Notes: generated from the sequence alone by a model not told the origin. A stretch of 64,000 nucleotides of DNA from CAVYUC01 sp963783085 (GCA_963783085.1 CAWAMJ010000002.1:620001-684000), one strand, 5' to 3'. Shown: positions 17,353 to 27,952, numbered from the stretch's first letter. Numbers and translations: made by a program.

Positions 17353-18406
17353 ATGAAATCAGCCAGAAATATTGCGCAGAAAGCAGAAAACAGGATTGAT
17401 AATACCAAAATAAAAGTGAAAGATGCGCTGAATTTATTCGACCCTGTAATTATTTATGGTTACCGCGGGTACGGGAACAGCAAAAAAGCGCTGGTGAAAG
17501 GCAGGATTCTGGAAAAGGAACGAATGATTCATGAAGACCAGGAATTAAAAGACAACCTTTGGAATAATCTTCGAAAACTCTGGAAAAGGTATGAAAGCGA
17601 CGAAATTCCGGGAGTGGAACTCGAAGGGGAATTTCACGGAGTAAAAGCAACTACCACAAGCAACGAAGAGGGTTATTTTACCCTTATTTTTGTAGGATTG
17701 GATAAAAAAAACATCCCCGACGGCTGGCACGATGTTTCTGTTAAAATCACCAACATGCCGTTTCGATATCGATTATGAAGCGGAAACCACAGGTTCGATC
17801 CTCGTTTGTTCGGAAAACAATGATTTCGGAATTATATCTGATGTAGACGATACCATTATTAAATCGCAGGCAATGAACCTGATGAAAAAGATGCGGATAA
17901 TGCTCACCAAAAATGCTGAAACCCGTGTTGCATTTGACAAGGTTGACGAATTGTACCGGAAATTGTCTGCCAACGAAAAGAATCCGCTGTTTTTTGTCTC
18001 CGGAAGTTCCTTTAACCTGTACGACATGCTCGCCGGTTTCTGCAATTACCATAATATTCCAAAAGCGCCGTTCTTCTTACGCGACCTTGGTTTGGATGTC
18101 AGTCAGTGGGTAAAACAGGACACCAGCGAATACAAAAAAAGATACATTGGCGAGATTATGGACTTTTACGCAAATCTTCCGTTTATTCTGATTGGCGACA
18201 GCGGACAGCAAGACCCTGAAATTTATACCGATATTTACAACGAAAATCCAACACGCGTTAAAGCCATTTATATTCGTCATTTACAATCAGAAAAAAGAAA
18301 AAATGAACTGGAAAAAATGGCTGAAAAAACCGATATTCCGTTCTTAATCATGGAAAATTCAGAAGAGGCCATAAAACATGCAACACAAATGAGATGGATA
18401 GTTTAA
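17353..18406 (+). pseudogene. App1-type phosphatidate phosphatase (DUF2183), single-base frameshift
   Basis: The 5' frame (17353-17778, 141 aa) and the 3' frame (about 17760-18406) join into one protein of about 350 residues, the usual size of DUF2183 proteins. The 5' part is a beta-sandwich-like domain with the LKxRYESDEIPGVELEG and GYF turn. The 3' part is the HAD-type catalytic domain with ISDVDDTII (nucleophile Asp in DxDxT), FVSGSSFNLY and IGDSGQQDPEIY. Dropping one T from TTT at 17761-17763 gives a continuous NMPFDIDYEAET. Relatives dephosphorylate phosphatidate; here the substrate is inference. Either a recent inactivating insertion or a sequencing error. Confidence 0.82.
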
Positions 18407-18502
18407 ATCAGAATTCCCCGGAACCTGAGCCGGTTGCTGATTTTAGAGTACTTTTGAAAAAATGAGGTTGCAGGAACTGATGAGGTATAAATGTCTGGCA
18501 GA

Positions 18503-19921
18503 ATGAAGAACATCAACAAATTAACGGAAGGGTCAATTTTAAAGTCGCTGATTAGTCTGTCGTTTCCCATCATATTCGCAAACCTCCTGCAAACCGCCTA
18601 CCAACTCACCGACACTTTTTGGGTCGGGCGGCTGGGCAGCGCGGCTGTGGCAGCAGTTTCCATCAGTTTTCCGATTATTTTCCTCACGAATTCGCTGGGC
18701 GGCGGACTGGCAATGGCCGGAACTATTCTGGTTGCACAATACAAAGGAAGAGAAGACAAACAGGCAGTGGATCATATCACTTCACAAACTTTGCTGATGG
18801 ATTTTCTCATTTCGGCAGTTGTTGCTGTCATCGGCTATTTGCTATCTCCTTTTATTATCGGATTAATGGGCGCCGACAAAGAAGTGTTTACAAGCGCTGT
18901 TTCCTACATCCAGATTTCATTTATCGGTTTAATTTTTATTTTTACGTTCATGGTTTTTCAGTCGCTAATGCGAGGTGTGGGCGATGTAAAAACACCGCTT
19001 TATATCGTTTTGGGAACCGTTCTACTAAACCTTATCCTTGATCCGCTTTTTATTTTCGGATACGGGTTTGTGCCTGCATTTGGCGTTGCCGGCGCTGCTG
19101 TTGCGTCCATTGGCACGCAAGGTTTGGCCGCTGTTATTGGAATTTCAATTCTGGTTCGCGGAAAGTTTCACGTACAATTGCACACAAACGATTTAAAACC
19201 CGATTTTCCTTTGCTTAAGAAGATGTTCCGGCTGGGATTTCCGGCATCTGTTGAACAATCGGCCAGAGCGATGGGAATGACTGTTATGACTTTTCTCGTG
19301 GCAACTTTTGGAACACTCACACTGGCTGCTTACGGAATCGGAAGCCGGATTCTGAGTTTTGTAATTATTCCGGCGCTGGGATTATCGATTGCCACTTCAA
19401 CGCTGGTTGGCCAAAATATCGGCGCCGGCAAAATCGACCGGGCTGAAAAAATTACCAGGTTGAGCATGTTGTATGGTTTTATTGTGCTGACGCTTGTTGG
19501 TGTTGCGATGTTTATTTTTTCAAGACAAATTACGGCGGTTTTCATTCCGGGTGAAACGGAAACCATTGAATCCGGGGCGTTGTTTCTCCGTATTATGGCG
19601 CTGACTTTTGGGTTTATCGGAATACAAATGTCGCTGAACGGATTGTTTCGCGGCTCCGGCAATACCATGATTTCCATGTTTTTATCCATCATAACACTAT
19701 GGATGCTGCGGTTTCCGCTTGCTTATCTCCTTTCGAAACACACCACGCTGAACGAAGTTGGTTTGTGGATGGCATTTCCCATTGCAAATGTGGTTGCCGC
19801 TGTTATTACCATTGTTTGGTTTTTGAAAGGCACCTGGAAGAAAAAACAACTGACCGGCGAAATTAATATGTCGAAAAAGGTGACCCGGGAAACTATTATT
19901 GAAGAGGGAATACACGATTAA
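18503..19921 (+). CDS. MATE-family multidrug efflux transporter
   Basis: About 472 residues with twelve predicted helices in two MatE halves, an inner-membrane exporter of drugs or metabolites driven by Na+ or H+. The start MKNINKLTEGSI at 18503 fits the family better than the upstream ATG at 18491. Family-typical segments include QLTDTFWVGRLG in the first loop and QSLMRGVGDVKTP. The C-terminal tail after about residue 440 is charged and cytoplasmic. It lies just upstream of the pentapeptide-repeat gene (9-nt gap), so the two are probably cotranscribed. Confidence 0.92.
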   Translation: MKNINKLTEGSILKSLISLSFPIIFANLLQTAYQLTDTFWVGRLGSAAVAAVSISFPIIFLTNSLGGGLAMAGTILVAQYKGREDKQAVDHITSQTLLMDFLISAVVAVIGYLLSPFIIGLMGADKEVFTSAVSYIQISFIGLIFIFTFMVFQSLMRGVGDVKTPLYIVLGTVLLNLILDPLFIFGYGFVPAFGVAGAAVASIGTQGLAAVIGISILVRGKFHVQLHTNDLKPDFPLLKKMFRLGFPASVEQSARAMGMTVMTFLVATFGTLTLAAYGIGSRILSFVIIPALGLSIATSTLVGQNIGAGKIDRAEKITRLSMLYGFIVLTLVGVAMFIFSRQITAVFIPGETETIESGALFLRIMALTFGFIGIQMSLNGLFRGSGNTMISMFLSIITLWMLRFPLAYLLSKHTTLNEVGLWMAFPIANVVAAVITIVWFLKGTWKKKQLTGEINMSKKVTRETIIEEGIHD

Positions 19922-19930
19922 GCAAATACA

Positions 19931-20512
19931 ATGGATAAATTATTTTTTGAAAATGAAACGTTTAACGGCGTTAATTTCAGCGGACAATTACCTGGTCCGG
20001 TTGATTACGATTGTTGTAATTTCAACAGTTGTAATTTTTCCAGCGGCAACCTGTCGGACATACGGTTTACCGACTGTAAATTCAACGACTGTGATTTTAG
20101 CATGGCCATTCTTGGAAATACGGCTTTTCAGGAAGTACAATTCAGCGGATGCAAGTTACTGGGGCTGCAATTCAACACATGCAGCAAATTCGGGTTGTCG
20201 TTTCATTTCGAAAATTGCATTTTGAACCACGCCTCTTTTTTTCAGCTAAAAATAAAAAAGAGCCTTTTCGTTCATTCGCAACTCCTGGAAACCGATTTTG
20301 CCGAATGCGATTTAACCGGCTCCGTGTTCGATAAATGCGATTTAAGCGGCGCATTGTTCGACAATACCACGCTCGAAAAAACGGATTTCCGTAGTTCGGC
20401 CAATTATTCCATCGATCCCGAACGAAACAGAATAAAAAAAGCAAAATTTTCGCTGTCGGGAATTACGGGCTTGCTCAACAAATATGATATCGAAATCGAC
20501 CGCACGGCCTGA
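19931..20512 (+). CDS. Pentapeptide-repeat protein (Qnr-like)
   Basis: 193 residues built almost entirely of A/C-[D/N]-[L/F]-x-x pentapeptides forming a right-handed beta helix, with a break near residues 85-95 and a C-terminal block (DFRSSANYSIDPERNRIKKA, then SLSGITGLLNKYDIEI) that caps the helix. Qnr proteins, which protect gyrase from quinolones, share this size and layout; the Cys-rich repeats (FNSCNF, FTDCKF) are also Qnr-like. Gyrase protection is inference from architecture. It follows the MATE exporter by 9 nt. Confidence 0.85.
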   Translation: MDKLFFENETFNGVNFSGQLPGPVDYDCCNFNSCNFSSGNLSDIRFTDCKFNDCDFSMAILGNTAFQEVQFSGCKLLGLQFNTCSKFGLSFHFENCILNHASFFQLKIKKSLFVHSQLLETDFAECDLTGSVFDKCDLSGALFDNTTLEKTDFRSSANYSIDPERNRIKKAKFSLSGITGLLNKYDIEIDRTA

Positions 20513-20564
20513 TTTCCAGTATCTGCAAAAGGTGCAGAAACGGATGATGATGCAATGAAGGCGG

Positions 20565-23106
20565 TTAAAACTGCTTTTCAAACGATTGCCCGGGCTGGTC
20601 GGCAGTTTTAATTTTACGGTTTAACAGGAACCGCGCGCTTAACTCCACAATGGGACCAAAGCGGCTGTTTTCCACCTTGCGTCTGAACAAAGGTGTTCCG
20701 TCGGTTTGATAAGCCTGCCGAGTAAAATTGCCGGTGTAAGAACCCAGGATGTCAAGTATTTTCAAACTAAAATCCCATCCGGGCATTTTTTCAGGTTCGA
20801 AAATAACAGCCGCATTCGATGTAAAAAAAGTTTCGGTTTGTTGCTGAAATGGTGTTGCTGCCGAATGAACATCGAAATCGAGCGTAAATTTGAACGGTTG
20901 CACCGGTAATAAATCAATATTTCCTTTCAGACTCCAACCTGTGGCTTTGTTATTTTCTGAGAACCTTAGCGAATCGTTCTGGATATCGAAATTGTACAAT
21001 GCTGCCCCCAAATAGAACCGGGCAGTTTTTCCCGCTGTTAATCCGGCACTGAATTCACCGCCCACCGTTCGTATTTCTCCCGAATTGGCATAGCTGTCAA
21101 CCAACACATTTTCTTCGGCATATATCTTACTGATTCTCACAATTGCATTGTTCGTTCCGCGGATGAAGCCGGTTAAAGCAAGATTTTGCTGTCCGATCTG
21201 CTTGTCGACCGTCACCTCAACATTATTCAGGTATTCCGGTTCCAGCGCCGGGTTTCCGATAATATTACTTTCAAGGCGGACGTGCGACAGAAAAGGCGCC
21301 AGCAAATTTACCGACGGCCGGTTTACCCTGCGGCTGGCGGCAAAAATAAACGCCGTATTATCCGTTAAACCATATTTTACGTGCAACACCGGAAACCAGT
21401 CGAGCCGGTTAAGCATATATTCCGGCAATTCGGGATTGTTGAACAAATTGAGGTAATTCCGGTTTTCCGGTTCCAGTTTCCGGTTACTGTATTCGAGCCG
21501 GAGGCCTGCGATATAACTGAAATTATTCCAGCCGCCGGTGTAATTTACAAATCCGGCAACAATCTCCCGCGAAAAGCTTGAATGATGGTTTAGCAAAGCT
21601 TCGGTTTCCCAGGCATTCAAATTAAAATTCAGGGAATCGAAATTAAAACTGCCCTGCTGCTTCACTAACTGTGGCTGTAACCCTGCACTTACCTCGCCAT
21701 CGTTATTCAGTTTCATTTTGTAAACAAAGCTGAAACGATATAAATTCATCGGGGTTTCTGTATTTTCCCGAAAATTATACCTGAAGGTTTCCCACCTGAT
21801 TTTCAGATTGATAAAATTCAAAATCCCGGCCATTTACTTCCCTGTTCGTTTCGGAATGTTCAAAAAGAAATGAAAGATCGAGTTTCGAATGGTTGATAAA
21901 AATACGGCTGAAACCGACTTGTGCACGATGAATAAAACTGGTAAGGATATGATTGTTGGAATAGAAATCCCATTGGTCCAGCGGCTCAATCCCAGGCATT
22001 GGATTCCGGTTACGGTCGGCAAAAAATGTATGATAAGGATAAAAAACGGAACGATCAGCAATCCGGCTGCCGAAATAATAGGAAAACGAGAGCGATGTAA
22101 ATTCGCTGAAATCATAATCAGCGCCAACCATGCCGGAATAGCTGGTTACTTGTTCGGGCCGGTTTCCCGAAGCCAGCGTGTAAAAATACGAACCATCGGT
22201 TTGTGACAATCTGGTTTCCGTGTTGTGCACCCCATGTGTATTTCTGAGCAGGTAGTTTGCGTCGCCAAACAGCGTTAATTTGTTGTTCCGGAAAAACAGG
22301 TTTTCCCCGCCACCAAAGCGATTGTCACTCATTTTGGCTTTGCTGTAACGATCGGTTTCATTCCCCCGTGGAGCTCCCCCCAACATGCCGTGAGCTGACA
22401 ATGACAGTTTTTGATCACTCAATTTGGTTGAGATATTGACAATTCCGCCAGTTCCCTGCGCATTGAAACCGGCTGTGGGAACATTATGTATTTCAACCGT
22501 TTGAATTGAACTGGCAGCGATCTGAGACAACAAAACCGATGGATTTATTTCAACAGGCGTTCCGTTGAGATAAACCGCAAAATTACGGGAGCCGCGAACC
22601 GAAACCATACCATCCGGATCGATGGAAACTGAAGGCAACTGATTTAAAACATCTGCTGCCGTTCCGTCGCGGGCCATTTCAAAATCGGCTGCACGAAAAA
22701 CCTGCCGGTCGGTTTTTTGCAAAAAAACGACGTTTTGTGAAACGCCTTCAACGGGCTCAATTTCAACAACTGCGGGGAAAAGCCTGATTTCGCCCAAATC
22801 CAGCGGATTTGTTTGTGCCGATAGCAGGATGCTTTTCAGGGTATCGGATTTATAACCTGCAAATGTCACAACCATTTGATACTCGCCAAACGGAAGATCG
22901 TTTATCCTGAATGTCCCGTCAACTTCAGTAAAAACCCCCTGTATCAGATTGTCAGAATCTCCTTCGAATACAGAAACGGCGGCAAACGGCAACTTTTTAT
23001 TCGTTTCGTTATCCGCAACAACGCCCTGTATGCGCCCGCTTTGGGCAAAAGCCGAAATCACAGAAAATAAAAACACGCTCGAAAATAACACCTTCATTTT
23101 TTGCAT
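20565..23106 (-). pseudogene. Outer-membrane beta-barrel TonB receptor-like protein, single-base frameshift
   Basis: Two overlapping frames form one receptor of about 845 residues. The 5' part (21775-23106) has a signal peptide ending near AFAQ, a carboxypeptidase-regulatory-like domain, a plug domain with LNQLPSVSIDPDGMVSVRG and YLNGTPVEI, and the first barrel strands. The 3' part (to 20565) is the rest of the barrel with RRVNRPSVNLLAP and GNPALEPEYLNN, motifs of the OMP_b-brl_3 family. The switch is at the CC pair 21780-21781: removing one base gives VGNLQYNFRENTE. No SusD or DUF4249 partner is adjacent, so the ligand is unknown. As with the receptor at 5600-7922, real decay and assembly error are both possible. 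Confidence 0.83.
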
Positions 23107-23324
23107 GTTTGATAACTTTTAACTGATGGTCCCTGAAAGTAAAACAGCCTCCCATTGGATTAGTTCAGGGGATAAAAACAGCGTAGCAAGGAACCGTTGG
23201 CAGAACATCAGAAGGTTTGAATTTTTCACAGAAGCAGAACAAAAGACCAAAACAAAAATGATTTTTTAAACGTAAAACAGGAAATTATTACTATATTTTA
23301 TTTCAAATTAAAACCGCTAACCTT

Positions 23325-24740
23325 ATGGATTTTCCATTATTTCACCTTGATTTTATGGGCAACCGGATGTTGGTTGCCATCATCGCCATCATTCATGTTA
23401 TCATCAACCATGCGCTTGCAGTAGGCTTTATCCCGCTGGTTACGCTGGTGGAATTCCGGGGATATCAGAAAAAAAAGTTAAATACCGAAGAGGGAATGGT
23501 TTGGGATAACATGGGCAGAAAGCTGTTGTTTTTCGCGTTTGTTATAACCACCACTTTGGGAGCGCTTACCGGTGTTGGAATCTGGTTTGCCGCCTCACTC
23601 GCCAATCCGGCTTCACTGGGAAGCCTCATCCGCATTTTTTATTTTGCCTGGTTTACCGAATGGATCATTTTTGTTCTGGAGGTTGTATTCATCATGATCT
23701 ATTTTCTCACGTGGAAACGCTCCAACGAATCGGTAAAACGAAAAAAAAGACACATTTTATTTGGTGCATGGCTGAGCCTTTTTTCGTGGTTGACCATGGC
23801 TATAATTGTTGCAATTCTCGGGTTTATGATGGACCCCGGAAGCTGGGCTGAACACAAAACACTTCTCAGCGGATTTACCAACCCGATTTATTTCCCGCAG
23901 TTAATTTTCCGGACACCGGTTGCAGTGATGATGGCAGGTTGCGTGGGGCTTTTAATAACGGCATATTCACTTCCCAAAAGTAACCGCTACCGTCCTGATA
24001 TTTTGCGGCACATTTCGCTGTGGATTTTGCTGTGGATGCCAGTGGCCGCCATAGGCGCTTATACCTACTACTGGTATATTCCGCGGAGTATGATTGGAAA
24101 CCTGCCCGTAGCACTGGCAACGCAGCAATTCCAGGATTGGTATGATTCGCTGCTCACTGTAATGCTCCTTGTTATCTCCATTGGATTTGCAGTGAGCATT
24201 TTGGGAAGTATTGCGCCGAAACGGTTACCCAAACACCTGCTGATTATTCCGGTGCTGGCTTCCATGCTTTTTCTCGGTACGTTCGAGCGGCTGCGTGAAT
24301 TTATCCGCAAACCATACATTATTGGTGAATACATGTATGCAAACGGCATTCTGGTTGAAGAGCTCCCCTATTATCAGCAAACCGGGCTGCTAAAAAATTC
24401 GCCGTATACATCCGTTTCAGAAGTTACAGAAAACAACAAATACGAAGCCGGCGAAGCTGTTTTCAACCTCGCCTGCACCCGCTGCCATACCACACACGGC
24501 ATCAATTCAGTGGTGGTGAAATTCGAAAAAATGTACGGTTCCGGTAAACCGCTGAATGAAGAGGCTATGATAACCTACATGAAAAATATGCACAACGTTC
24601 GTTATTACATGCCTCCGTTTCCGGGAAACGAGAAAGAGCTGGAGGCGCTGGCTTTTTATATTGTCAGCCAGCAAAAAGAACCGGTGCCGCTGGAAGGTGT
24701 TCAGTTAAAAGGAATTGGTGTAAAAGAAATCAAATACTAA
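23325..24740 (+). CDS. Cytochrome bd-superfamily-like membrane subunit with C-terminal cytochrome c (subunit A)
   Basis: 471 residues with eight to nine membrane helices followed by a cytochrome c domain. The first helix carries His24 and His29 (AIIHVIINHALAVGF), the position of a heme ligand in CydA. The CydA quinol loop is not recognisable. From about residue 375 a periplasmic domain holds the heme c motif ACTRCHT (CxxCH) with a later Met-rich stretch (YYMPPFPGNE) that can supply the sixth ligand. It is paired with a second subunit of the same design. Cytochrome bd-superfamily members carrying fused cytochrome c (the OR-C group) are predicted oxygen or other reductases that do not rely on quinol alone; this placement is inference. 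Confidence 0.78.
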   Translation: MDFPLFHLDFMGNRMLVAIIAIIHVIINHALAVGFIPLVTLVEFRGYQKKKLNTEEGMVWDNMGRKLLFFAFVITTTLGALTGVGIWFAASLANPASLGSLIRIFYFAWFTEWIIFVLEVVFIMIYFLTWKRSNESVKRKKRHILFGAWLSLFSWLTMAIIVAILGFMMDPGSWAEHKTLLSGFTNPIYFPQLIFRTPVAVMMAGCVGLLITAYSLPKSNRYRPDILRHISLWILLWMPVAAIGAYTYYWYIPRSMIGNLPVALATQQFQDWYDSLLTVMLLVISIGFAVSILGSIAPKRLPKHLLIIPVLASMLFLGTFERLREFIRKPYIIGEYMYANGILVEELPYYQQTGLLKNSPYTSVSEVTENNKYEAGEAVFNLACTRCHTTHGINSVVVKFEKMYGSGKPLNEEAMITYMKNMHNVRYYMPPFPGNEKELEALAFYIVSQQKEPVPLEGVQLKGIGVKEIKY

Positions 24741-24811
24741 ATTAAATCCGGTGATGCCATTGCGGCACATCCGTTTATCAAAATCAATAAAATTCAGAAA
24801 TCAACTACATT

Positions 24812-26137
24812 ATGATATCAGCAGTATTAACACAAGTTCCGGTTCCGAAAGATATCCCGCTGCCATTGCCGCTCCCGGAATGGCTACTGGTTTTTATCCT
24901 TATTTTTTCATTCCTGTTACACATTCTTTTCATTAACCTGATGGTTGGCGGAGGGATATTAACTTTTTGGTACGAAGTGCGGGGACTGAAAAACAAAGAT
25001 TATGATTTGCTGGCGCGAAAAATCGCAGATACTATTACCGTGAATAAAAGCATGGCAGTGGTATTGGGTGTGGCGCCACTGCTTTCCATTAATGTTTTGT
25101 ATACCCAGTACTTTTATTCGGCCAACGCTTTAACCGGAAACATCTGGATCAGCATTATTCCGTGGGTAACCGTTGCATTTTTAATGGTTTACCTGCACAA
25201 ATACACATGGGACAAACTGGCTTCGAATAAAACGCTCCATTTGGCTGTTTTGGCTGTCGGCGTTGGAAGTTTTCTGCTTATTCCGTTCATCTTTTTAACC
25301 AACATTAACCTGATGCTTTTCCCGGAACGCTGGGCAGAAATTAAAGGGTTCACTGATGCACTGACATTGCCAAACGTTTTTCCGCGATACTTTCATTTTA
25401 TCACAGCATGCCTTGCAATAACGGGTTTATTCCTGGCATTTTGGTTTGGCCGTAAAAATGATAAAACGGATAAATTATTCGAAAATCTTTCGAAAAAAGA
25501 AATTAAAAAGCAAATGCTGAATTTGGTTCTGATTACCACCGGCATCCAGTTTATTTTCGGGCCATTGCTGTTTTTAACATTACCCGGCAAAGGTGTTTCG
25601 TGGGGATTATTTTGGGTGATTCTTGGTGGAGTTACCATTGCTGTGATTGTTTTGTTCCGGTTGTGGAGGTTGATAAATAACGGCTCATTAACCAACAAAA
25701 ACTTCTACATTCTGATTTCACTTTTTGCTGTATTGGTAGCATTTATGGGCACCGGGCGGCACATGTACCGAAGCGCTGCCCTTGCAACCCATCAGGAGTT
25801 AATGGCCGAACGAACCATGAAACACTGGGAAGCGGTGAAAAAAGCGCATGAAAATGTGATTTTGCCGGAGGTGGAAACAGCCGAAGGCACCACTGCCGGC
25901 GAAGAACTGTTCCAAACCAATTGCTCGGTTTGCCACGCTGCCACTACCCGGCTTGTTGGTCCGTCGATGGCCGATGCTGCCCCCATTTACGAAAACAACA
26001 TCGAAGGCTTAAAAAGCTGGATTAAAAGCCCCGGAAGGAAACGAATGGACTATCCGGCAATGACAGGTTTTCCACAACTAAATGAACAACAACTTACGGA
26101 TATTGCTACGTATGTTTTAGAGGAACAGTGGAATTGA
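24812..26137 (+). CDS. Partner membrane subunit with C-terminal cytochrome c (subunit B)
   Basis: 441 residues with about nine membrane helices, a His in helix 1 (FSFLLHILFINLM) and a C-terminal cytochrome c domain after about residue 355 with the heme motif NCSVCHAA. The sixth-ligand candidate is Met in KRMDYPAMTGFP. The architecture mirrors the upstream gene (72-nt gap), and the two must form one complex in the inner membrane with two periplasmic hemes c. There is no CydB, CydX or assembly gene alongside. What electron donor and acceptor it uses cannot be read from the sequence. Confidence 0.75.
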   Translation: MISAVLTQVPVPKDIPLPLPLPEWLLVFILIFSFLLHILFINLMVGGGILTFWYEVRGLKNKDYDLLARKIADTITVNKSMAVVLGVAPLLSINVLYTQYFYSANALTGNIWISIIPWVTVAFLMVYLHKYTWDKLASNKTLHLAVLAVGVGSFLLIPFIFLTNINLMLFPERWAEIKGFTDALTLPNVFPRYFHFITACLAITGLFLAFWFGRKNDKTDKLFENLSKKEIKKQMLNLVLITTGIQFIFGPLLFLTLPGKGVSWGLFWVILGGVTIAVIVLFRLWRLINNGSLTNKNFYILISLFAVLVAFMGTGRHMYRSAALATHQELMAERTMKHWEAVKKAHENVILPEVETAEGTTAGEELFQTNCSVCHAATTRLVGPSMADAAPIYENNIEGLKSWIKSPGRKRMDYPAMTGFPQLNEQQLTDIATYVLEEQWN

Positions 26138-26289
26138 TCTGTCAGTTGCTCCGTAACAAATACAGTTTCCGGCCTTTTTTTGTCTTTTTTGTTATACCAT
26201 AAAGGAATCTTGGTGACCAAAGGCGAAAAAACATCCGTTGAATTCGTTTGTTGTGATCTGCAAATGAATTATAACCATTAAATTGCGCC

Positions 26290-26865
26290 ATGAAAATCAG
26301 TTCCAGAATGCGCTTTCTCTTCAGGAACGGGCTAAAAGGATTAGCCTGGCTGGCTGTTTTGGTGGTTGCTTATTTGATATTTAAAAAAGTTGTTTTTTCC
26401 CAAAATCCTGATTTTTGGATCAGGCAGTTTTACGCCCAGCCCGAAATCATTTACATTATATACGGCGCTTCTGAGCTTTTCTTCGGAATAATCCCCCCGG
26501 AACTATTTATGATCTGGGCTGTTAACAAAGCCGGCGCGGGTCATTACTGGCTAAACGTCACTTTCTTTGCCCTGGTTTCTTACGCCATGGGGTATACTAC
26601 ATTTCTGATCGGACAATTTTTATACGACCGGGTTACTTTTCGTTATATCCGAATCAAATTTTTTAAAACTTTGTGGCCAAAACTCCGAAGATACGGACTG
26701 TTTTTAATCATTGTTGCGGCGCTGACGCCCCTGCCCTGGTCGGCAGTATGTTTACTGATTGGAGCTTCCGGATATCCTGCTCCACGCTTTCTTCGTTACG
26801 CACTTTTCCGTATTGCCCGTTTTGCGGTCTATGGTTTTATCATTTACCAGTCGCACCAGATTTAA
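26290..26865 (+). CDS. Small VTT/DedA-like membrane protein
   Basis: 191 residues with four to five hydrophobic segments. The internal stretch ELFFGIIPPELFMIW followed by a C-terminal TPLPWSAVCLLIGASGYP segment resembles the re-entrant loop motif of VTT-domain (DedA/YqaA) proteins, which move lipids across membranes. The sequence is too divergent for a firm call; an unclassified membrane protein is the alternative. It is transcribed in the same direction as the cytochrome pair upstream and msrA downstream. Confidence 0.55.
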   Translation: MKISSRMRFLFRNGLKGLAWLAVLVVAYLIFKKVVFSQNPDFWIRQFYAQPEIIYIIYGASELFFGIIPPELFMIWAVNKAGAGHYWLNVTFFALVSYAMGYTTFLIGQFLYDRVTFRYIRIKFFKTLWPKLRRYGLFLIIVAALTPLPWSAVCLLIGASGYPAPRFLRYALFRIARFAVYGFIIYQSHQI

Positions 26866-26940
26866 AGCCGGCAAAAACATCCTTGTGTTTTTTTTGTTGT
26901 TGAAAAAAAATGACAGTCCAATAGCAACATGGTAAAAGAT

Positions 26941-27471
26941 ATGGAAAAAGCCACTTTGGGTGGAGGTTGCTTCTGGTGCACCGAAGCCGTGTACAAAGAA
27001 TTAAATGGAGTAGCGAAGGTAAAACCCGGATACAGTGGCGGCCAAATTAAAAATCCGGCTTACCGCGAAGTTTGTACCGGCCGCACCGGACATGCCGAAG
27101 TGGTACAGGTGACTTTTGATCCTGACATAATTTCTTTTACTGAAATTCTGGAGGTGTTTTTTAGAACGCACGACCCGACTACGCTCAACCGCCAGGGAAA
27201 CGATGTTGGCACACAATACCGTTCAGTAATTTTTTATCATAATCAAACCCAAAAAGAGATTGCGGAAAAAGTAATCGAGCGAATTGAAAACGAACTTGTT
27301 TATAATAAACCAATTGTAACGCAGGTGGAACCGTTTGATGCGTTTTACGAAGCCGAAGATTATCATCATGATTATTTTGAACGAAACCCCGGCCAGCCTT
27401 ATTGTCAGTTTGTTGTTGCCCCCAAGGTGGAGAAATTCAGGAAAATTTTCAAAGAACAACTGAAGGAATAA
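26941..27471 (+). CDS. msrA: Peptide-methionine (S)-S-oxide reductase
   Basis: 176 residues from the ATG at 26941 (an in-frame ATG at 26929 adds four residues). The active-site motif GGGCFWCTEAVYKEL and the later TGRTGHAEVVQVTFDP block are diagnostic. YHHDYF near residue 140 is also conserved. The enzyme repairs S-sulfoxides of methionine in the cytoplasm. It precedes the YciI-like gene by 32 nt. Confidence 0.95.
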   Translation: MEKATLGGGCFWCTEAVYKELNGVAKVKPGYSGGQIKNPAYREVCTGRTGHAEVVQVTFDPDIISFTEILEVFFRTHDPTTLNRQGNDVGTQYRSVIFYHNQTQKEIAEKVIERIENELVYNKPIVTQVEPFDAFYEAEDYHHDYFERNPGQPYCQFVVAPKVEKFRKIFKEQLKE

Positions 27472-27503
27472 AATCTGAATAACAACATATAAATCCTGGG
27501 AAA

Positions 27504-27902
27504 ATGAAACAAATGTTCATCATTGCCGTTTTCTCCCTGATCACTTTTTCGGGACTTGCACAGCGCGAATTTCAGTATACGGAAGGCGACACTACCTTCA
27601 CGATGAAACGATTTGTTTTCATGCTTCTGAACAGTGGCGAAACCAAAAGCAGGGATTCAATTGAAGCAGCGCGCTTTCAGGAACTACACCTCGCCCATTT
27701 GAACCAACTGGGCAACGAAGGGAAAATAATTGTAGCCGGACCATTTGAAGGCGGCGGGAAACATCGCGGCTTACTGATTTTCGATGTGGAATCCGTTGAA
27801 GAAGCGCTAAAACTGGAAGGTGAAGATCCGATGGTAGAATCGGGCAGGTTAAAAATGGAAGCCTTTTTCTGGTGGGGCGCAAAAGGAACAGTGATTCAAT
27901 AA
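27504..27902 (+). CDS. YciI-like (YCII-related) protein with signal peptide
   Basis: 132 residues. The N-terminus MKQMFIIAVFSLITFSGLAQ is a Sec signal, unusual for this normally cytoplasmic family. The core FVFMLLNSGETKS, HLAHLNQLGNEGKIIVAGPF and GLLIFDVESVEEA follow the YCII fold, including the conserved His and the G-P-F turn. Function is unknown. A bidirectional terminator lies just downstream. Confidence 0.75.
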   Translation: MKQMFIIAVFSLITFSGLAQREFQYTEGDTTFTMKRFVFMLLNSGETKSRDSIEAARFQELHLAHLNQLGNEGKIIVAGPFEGGGKHRGLLIFDVESVEEALKLEGEDPMVESGRLKMEAFFWWGAKGTVIQ

Positions 27903-27915
27903 ATTCGATGACTAA

Positions 27916-27952
27916 AAAAGCCCGAATCTGTCGGACGACAAACCGGGCTTTT
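27916..27952. terminator. Bidirectional terminator between convergent genes
   Basis: AAAAGCCCG (27916-27924) and CGGGCTTTT (27944-27952) form a perfect 9-bp stem, with A- and T-rich flanks on both sides. It serves both the YciI-like gene and the convergent DUF1080 gene. Confidence 0.85.
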
